Below, piece by piece: positions 6,495 through 8,065 of a stretch of 8,065 nt of DNA (position 1 is its first letter; every line of letters begins with the position of its first letter). The translations under genes and the position numbers were made by a program. The stretch is taken from positions 1 through 8,065 of the forward strand of contig MHDY01000034.1 in assembly GCA_001803705.1 (NCBI GenBank). Reading direction: 5' to 3'. This stretch comes from Nitrospirae bacterium GWC2_56_14. GTDB lineage: Bacteria > Nitrospirota > UBA9217. The notes beneath the pieces are model-generated. The model worked only from the letters and a program-made list of their open reading frames with translations, was not told where the DNA came from and ran no database searches.

Positions 6495-7818
6495 ACTGCT
6501 GGTTGTCGAGGACGATCCGCTTTTTGGTGGGGCAATAGTGGAGGCATTGCAAGATGCCGGGGCTGTAACGCGGCTTGCAACGTGCGGGGCGGAAGCTCTC
6601 GAAGCATCCCTGGAGGAAACCTTCGATCTCGTGCTTCAGGATATTCGACTTCCCGATGCGAATGGGCTGGAAATTTTACGGGGGATCCTGCAGAAGCAAC
6701 CTCATGCCAGCGCACTTGTCATGACCGGCTATGCCACGGTTGACAGTGCCGTTGAAGCTATGAAAATAGGAGCCTTCGACTTTTTGACGAAGCCCTTCCC
6801 TATGGAAATATTGCTGTTGAAACTGCATAAGGTACTTGAATTCAAGCAGATGGAAAAGGAGATCAACCTTCTTAGGAGTAATGGCGGGCACACCATCATA
6901 AGCCGCAGCCCTGCAATGGCTAAACTAATGGAAATGGCAACCGCCGTGGCTTCCACCGATGCCAGTATCCTGCTGCTGGGGGAAAGCGGCACCGGGAAAG
7001 AGCTGCTCACCGACTTCATCCACTCGAAAAGCCGACGATTCGACAAGCCATGCATCAAAGTAAACTGTGCTGCCATACCGGACACCCTTCTGGAAAGCGA
7101 GCTGTTCGGCGTGGAGAGGGGAGCTTTTACCGGAGCTGACAGGAGTCGTAAAGGCTACATTGAGGCTGCGGATGGCGGCACATTATTTCTTGATGAAATT
7201 GGTGACCTGCCCCTCCACCTGCAAGGCAAGCTCCTCAGGATTCTCGAAGAAAAGAAGGTAAGCCGAGTGGGAGGCACAAAACCGTATCAGGCTAATTTCA
7301 GGCTCATCTCCGCGACGAATTGCGACCTGAAGGAGATGGTGAGGGAGAAATCTTTTCGCGAGGATCTCTATTTCCGCCTGAATGTGGTGCCGCTTGGTAT
7401 TCTCCCCCTCAGGGAACGGAGGGAGGACATTCCTCTGCTGATTGCGCATTTCCAGGAGGTGTTCAGCGCAAAAGAGGGAGGAGAGAAGGTGACTTTCAGT
7501 CCCGAGGCACTGGAGATCCTGTCGCGCTATGATTACCCGGGAAATATCCGGGAGCTGAAAAACATGGTCGAGCACCTCATGATCCTCTATCCGGGCAGAA
7601 CCATCCATCCGAGGCATTTGCCCTCTTTACTGCAGAAGGATTTGAAGGCCGGTGAGCTATTCGAGCAGTTCTCCGTTGACAGGCCGCTCCGGGAAGCGGT
7701 GCACGAATTTGAGCAAAGATATATCGCGAAGGTACTGAAGAACACCGGCGGGAACAAGTCCGTTGCGGCACGGATTCTGGGGCTGTCCCGAAAGGTGCTG
7801 TGGGAAAAATTGAAATAA
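6481..7818 (+). CDS. Sigma-54-dependent response regulator, NtrC family (REC-AAA+-Fis)
   Basis: This 445-residue protein is an enhancer-binding activator. The receiver domain (about 4-118) has the acidic pair D11-D12, phosphoacceptor D54, T82 and K104. The AAA+ domain (about 139-365) has Walker A GESGTGKE (167-174), the sigma-54-contacting loop GAFTGA (214-219), Walker B GGTLFLDEI (232-240), and FREDLYFRLNV (292-302) with the expected arginines. A Fis-type helix-turn-helix (about 405-445) ends right after GLSRKVLWEKLK, a few residues shorter than many relatives. All elements needed for ATP-driven opening of sigma-54 promoters are present. The gene overlaps the kinase gene by 14 bases and is its obvious partner. 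Likely targets are the promoter at 3911-3926 and a gene beyond 8065; the palindrome found at both ends of the operon is the candidate binding site. Confidence 0.96.
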   Translation: MDGLKLLVVEDDPLFGGAIVEALQDAGAVTRLATCGAEALEASLEETFDLVLQDIRLPDANGLEILRGILQKQPHASALVMTGYATVDSAVEAMKIGAFDFLTKPFPMEILLLKLHKVLEFKQMEKEINLLRSNGGHTIISRSPAMAKLMEMATAVASTDASILLLGESGTGKELLTDFIHSKSRRFDKPCIKVNCAAIPDTLLESELFGVERGAFTGADRSRKGYIEAADGGTLFLDEIGDLPLHLQGKLLRILEEKKVSRVGGTKPYQANFRLISATNCDLKEMVREKSFREDLYFRLNVVPLGILPLRERREDIPLLIAHFQEVFSAKEGGEKVTFSPEALEILSRYDYPGNIRELKNMVEHLMILYPGRTIHPRHLPSLLQKDLKAGELFEQFSVDRPLREAVHEFEQRYIAKVLKNTGGNKSVAARILGLSRKVLWEKLK

Positions 7819-7834
7819 CGTGATTCTGCCGAAA

Positions 7835-7852
7835 TGTAACGAAAACGTAACA
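7835..7852. promoter_or_regulatory. Second copy of the operon palindrome (putative regulator binding site)
   Basis: TGTAACG-AAAA-CGTAACA begins 17 bases after the regulator stop codon. Read on the minus strand it matches the 3990-4007 core at 17 of 18 positions, including the four-base centre. The single change breaks the symmetry at one arm position. Conservation of the centre as well as the arms points to recognition as DNA rather than as an RNA hairpin. It lies upstream of whatever gene follows the window. Confidence 0.65.
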
Positions 7853-7938
7853 GCCAATATTTTCACACCCATCCTGATGTCCCCCAAAATCAGCTTTCGT
7901 ATTTAATTATTTTTTTTAAATCCGTAATCCCTCCCATC

Positions 7939-7966
7939 TTGAATACCGAACATTACCTTTTATAAT
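7939..7966 (+). promoter_or_regulatory. Candidate sigma-70 promoter reading out of the window
   Basis: A perfect -10 hexamer TATAAT (7961-7966) follows TTGAAT (7939-7944) with a 16-base spacer. In such AT-rich DNA a chance match is possible. It would start transcription near 7973 toward the right edge. Confidence 0.35.
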
Positions 7967-8057
7967 TAACCCACTCCACGATGCTTAGCATTAATTAACA
8001 TAACCCGCTGCTCATGCATTATTAAAATTGGCCCTTTCCTGCTCTTTCATTAAGTGG

Positions 8058-8065
8058 TGGCATGC
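8058..8065 (+). promoter_or_regulatory. Possible -24 half of a sigma-54 promoter, cut by the window edge
   Basis: The last eight bases, TGGCATGC, resemble the -24 element TGGCACG. The -12 element would fall just outside, so this cannot be confirmed. The palindrome copy about 205 bases upstream is at a plausible enhancer distance. Confidence 0.25.

Larger units (their letters stand above)
7819..8065. other. AT-rich intergenic region after the operon
   Basis: I see no coding sequence here. Besides the palindrome copy it has an AT-only inverted repeat (ATTTAA...TTAAAT, around 7902-7920) containing a T-run, a small palindrome ATGCT-T-AGCAT at 7981-7991, and promoter-like sequences listed separately. 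No GC-rich rho-independent terminator for the operon was recognised. Confidence 0.6.

Noticed and set aside
8029..8044. TTGGCCCTTTCCTGCT as a sigma-54 promoter
   Set aside because: GG and GC are only nine bases apart instead of ten, which normally abolishes sigma-54 recognition.

Overview
The window looks like chromosomal DNA of a delta-proteobacterium of the Geobacter/Desulfuromonas kind. This is an inference from gene content: a PAS/GAF/HD-GYP sensor beside what looks like a KaiC-type ATPase, an HpnP-like B12 radical SAM protein, and a sigma-54 two-component operon with a PhnD-type binding protein. Base composition is moderate in genes, with AT-rich spacers. No database search was possible. 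I saw no mobile elements, CRISPR arrays, rRNA or tRNA genes.

Region 1 (1-2070, + strand). The last codons of an upstream gene, with a tail resembling KaiC-family ATPases, end one base before the start of a 660-residue PAS-PAS-GAF-HD-GYP protein. All expected HD-GYP catalytic residues are present, so this is probably an active cyclic-di-GMP phosphodiesterase, translationally coupled to the gene before it.

Region 2 (2154-3716, - strand). A single convergent gene encodes a cobalamin-binding radical SAM enzyme of the HpnP/DUF4070 type.

Region 3 (3717-4104). A gene-poor, AT-rich regulatory stretch holds a good sigma-54 (-24/-12) promoter at 3911-3926 and a perfect palindrome with 10-bp arms at 3987-4010.

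Region 4 (4105-7818, + strand). Three overlapping genes form one operon: a secreted PhnD-like periplasmic binding protein, a two-TM membrane histidine kinase with a periplasmic domain, and an NtrC-type sigma-54 response regulator (REC-AAA+-Fis). No transporter permease or ATPase gene accompanies them. The likely arrangement is a periplasmic ligand-binding protein that reports to the kinase, which phosphorylates the regulator, which activates sigma-54 promoters including the operon's own.

Region 5 (7819-8065). An AT-rich spacer contains a second copy of the palindrome core, identical at 17 of 18 positions when read on the opposite strand. It also holds a candidate sigma-70 promoter and, at the very end, a sequence like the -24 half of another sigma-54 promoter. 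The repeated site is the best candidate for the regulator's binding site, and suggests that its target gene begins just beyond the window.
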